A stretch of DNA of 64,000 nucleotides. Source: Alentia gelatinosa. Taxonomy: Eukaryota > Annelida > Polychaeta > Phyllodocida > Polynoidae. The translations under genes were made by a program, and so were the position numbers. Below, piece by piece: positions 63,993-64,000 of the stretch. The notes below the pieces were generated by a model that made no database searches, was not told the origin of the DNA, and saw nothing but the letters and a program-made list of their open reading frames with translations. The stretch spans positions 55,913,789 to 55,977,788 of the forward strand of contig OX465584.1 in the NCBI GenBank assembly GCA_950022655.1. Direction: 5' to 3'. The stretch's first letter is position 1; each line of letters opens with the position of its first letter.

Positions 63993-64000
63993 CATAGGAA

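Overview
The window is animal nuclear DNA, most likely from a marine invertebrate. It is about 40% G+C by eye. Its one clear gene is split by many GT-AG introns, it carries two tRNA-derived SINE copies and a LINE fragment, and it is packed with miniature inverted-repeat and foldback elements. A cephalochordate (amphioxus) or another non-vertebrate deuterostome or lophotrochozoan would fit. The sequence alone does not decide the species, and I found no bacterial or viral gene block.

The gene lies on the minus strand at 10166-24083. It encodes an ionotropic glutamate receptor-family channel. Ten exons join in phase into an open frame of 606 codons plus stop (1821 nt): the second part of the extracellular amino-terminal domain, ligand-binding half S1, M1, the re-entrant pore loop, M3, S2, M4 and a tail of about 12 residues. 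The first exons, with signal peptide and the start of the N-terminal domain, were not found with confidence; one weak candidate lies at 28419-28525. The carboxylate-binding arginine is present, the acidic ligand position is Asp, the pore Q/R/N site is Asn, and the M3 signature is a divergent TYSGNLVAL.

Almost everything else is repeats. Using letters assigned here: family B (281-285 bp, GGCC ends, TAA/TTA target duplications) looks like a PIF/Harbinger MITE. Family C is similar with AGCC ends. Two elements with TTAA duplications and CCCT ends look like piggyBac MITEs. Family F is a roughly 150-bp hairpin plus tail. Families D and E are two-part foldback elements that share a motif around CCATAGGCTTAACAT. 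Families A and H are further hairpin elements. I, J, K, L, R, S, Q, U, V, W, X and Y are other dispersed or terminal-inverted-repeat families. Three near-perfect stand-alone palindromes (35.4, 59.2 and 63.3 kb) complete the set. Many copies sit in the receptor introns, several are nested, and two pairs abut across a shared TTA.

Layout: 0-9.7 kb repeats (A, F, D, R, B, E); 9.4-24.1 kb the receptor gene with repeat-filled introns; 24.1-34.2 kb repeats (F, D, C, R, I, H, Y); 34.2-36.1 kb LINE remnant, large palindrome and piggyBac MITE; 36-48 kb sparser, with a SINE and families A, D and L; 48.9-50.4 kb E, C and K elements; 50.7-64 kb repeats, a second SINE, and a CpG-rich stretch at 58.5-59.15 kb with a palindromic NRF-1-like site that may be a promoter. 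Apart from the receptor and the LINE remnant I saw no convincing protein-coding sequence.
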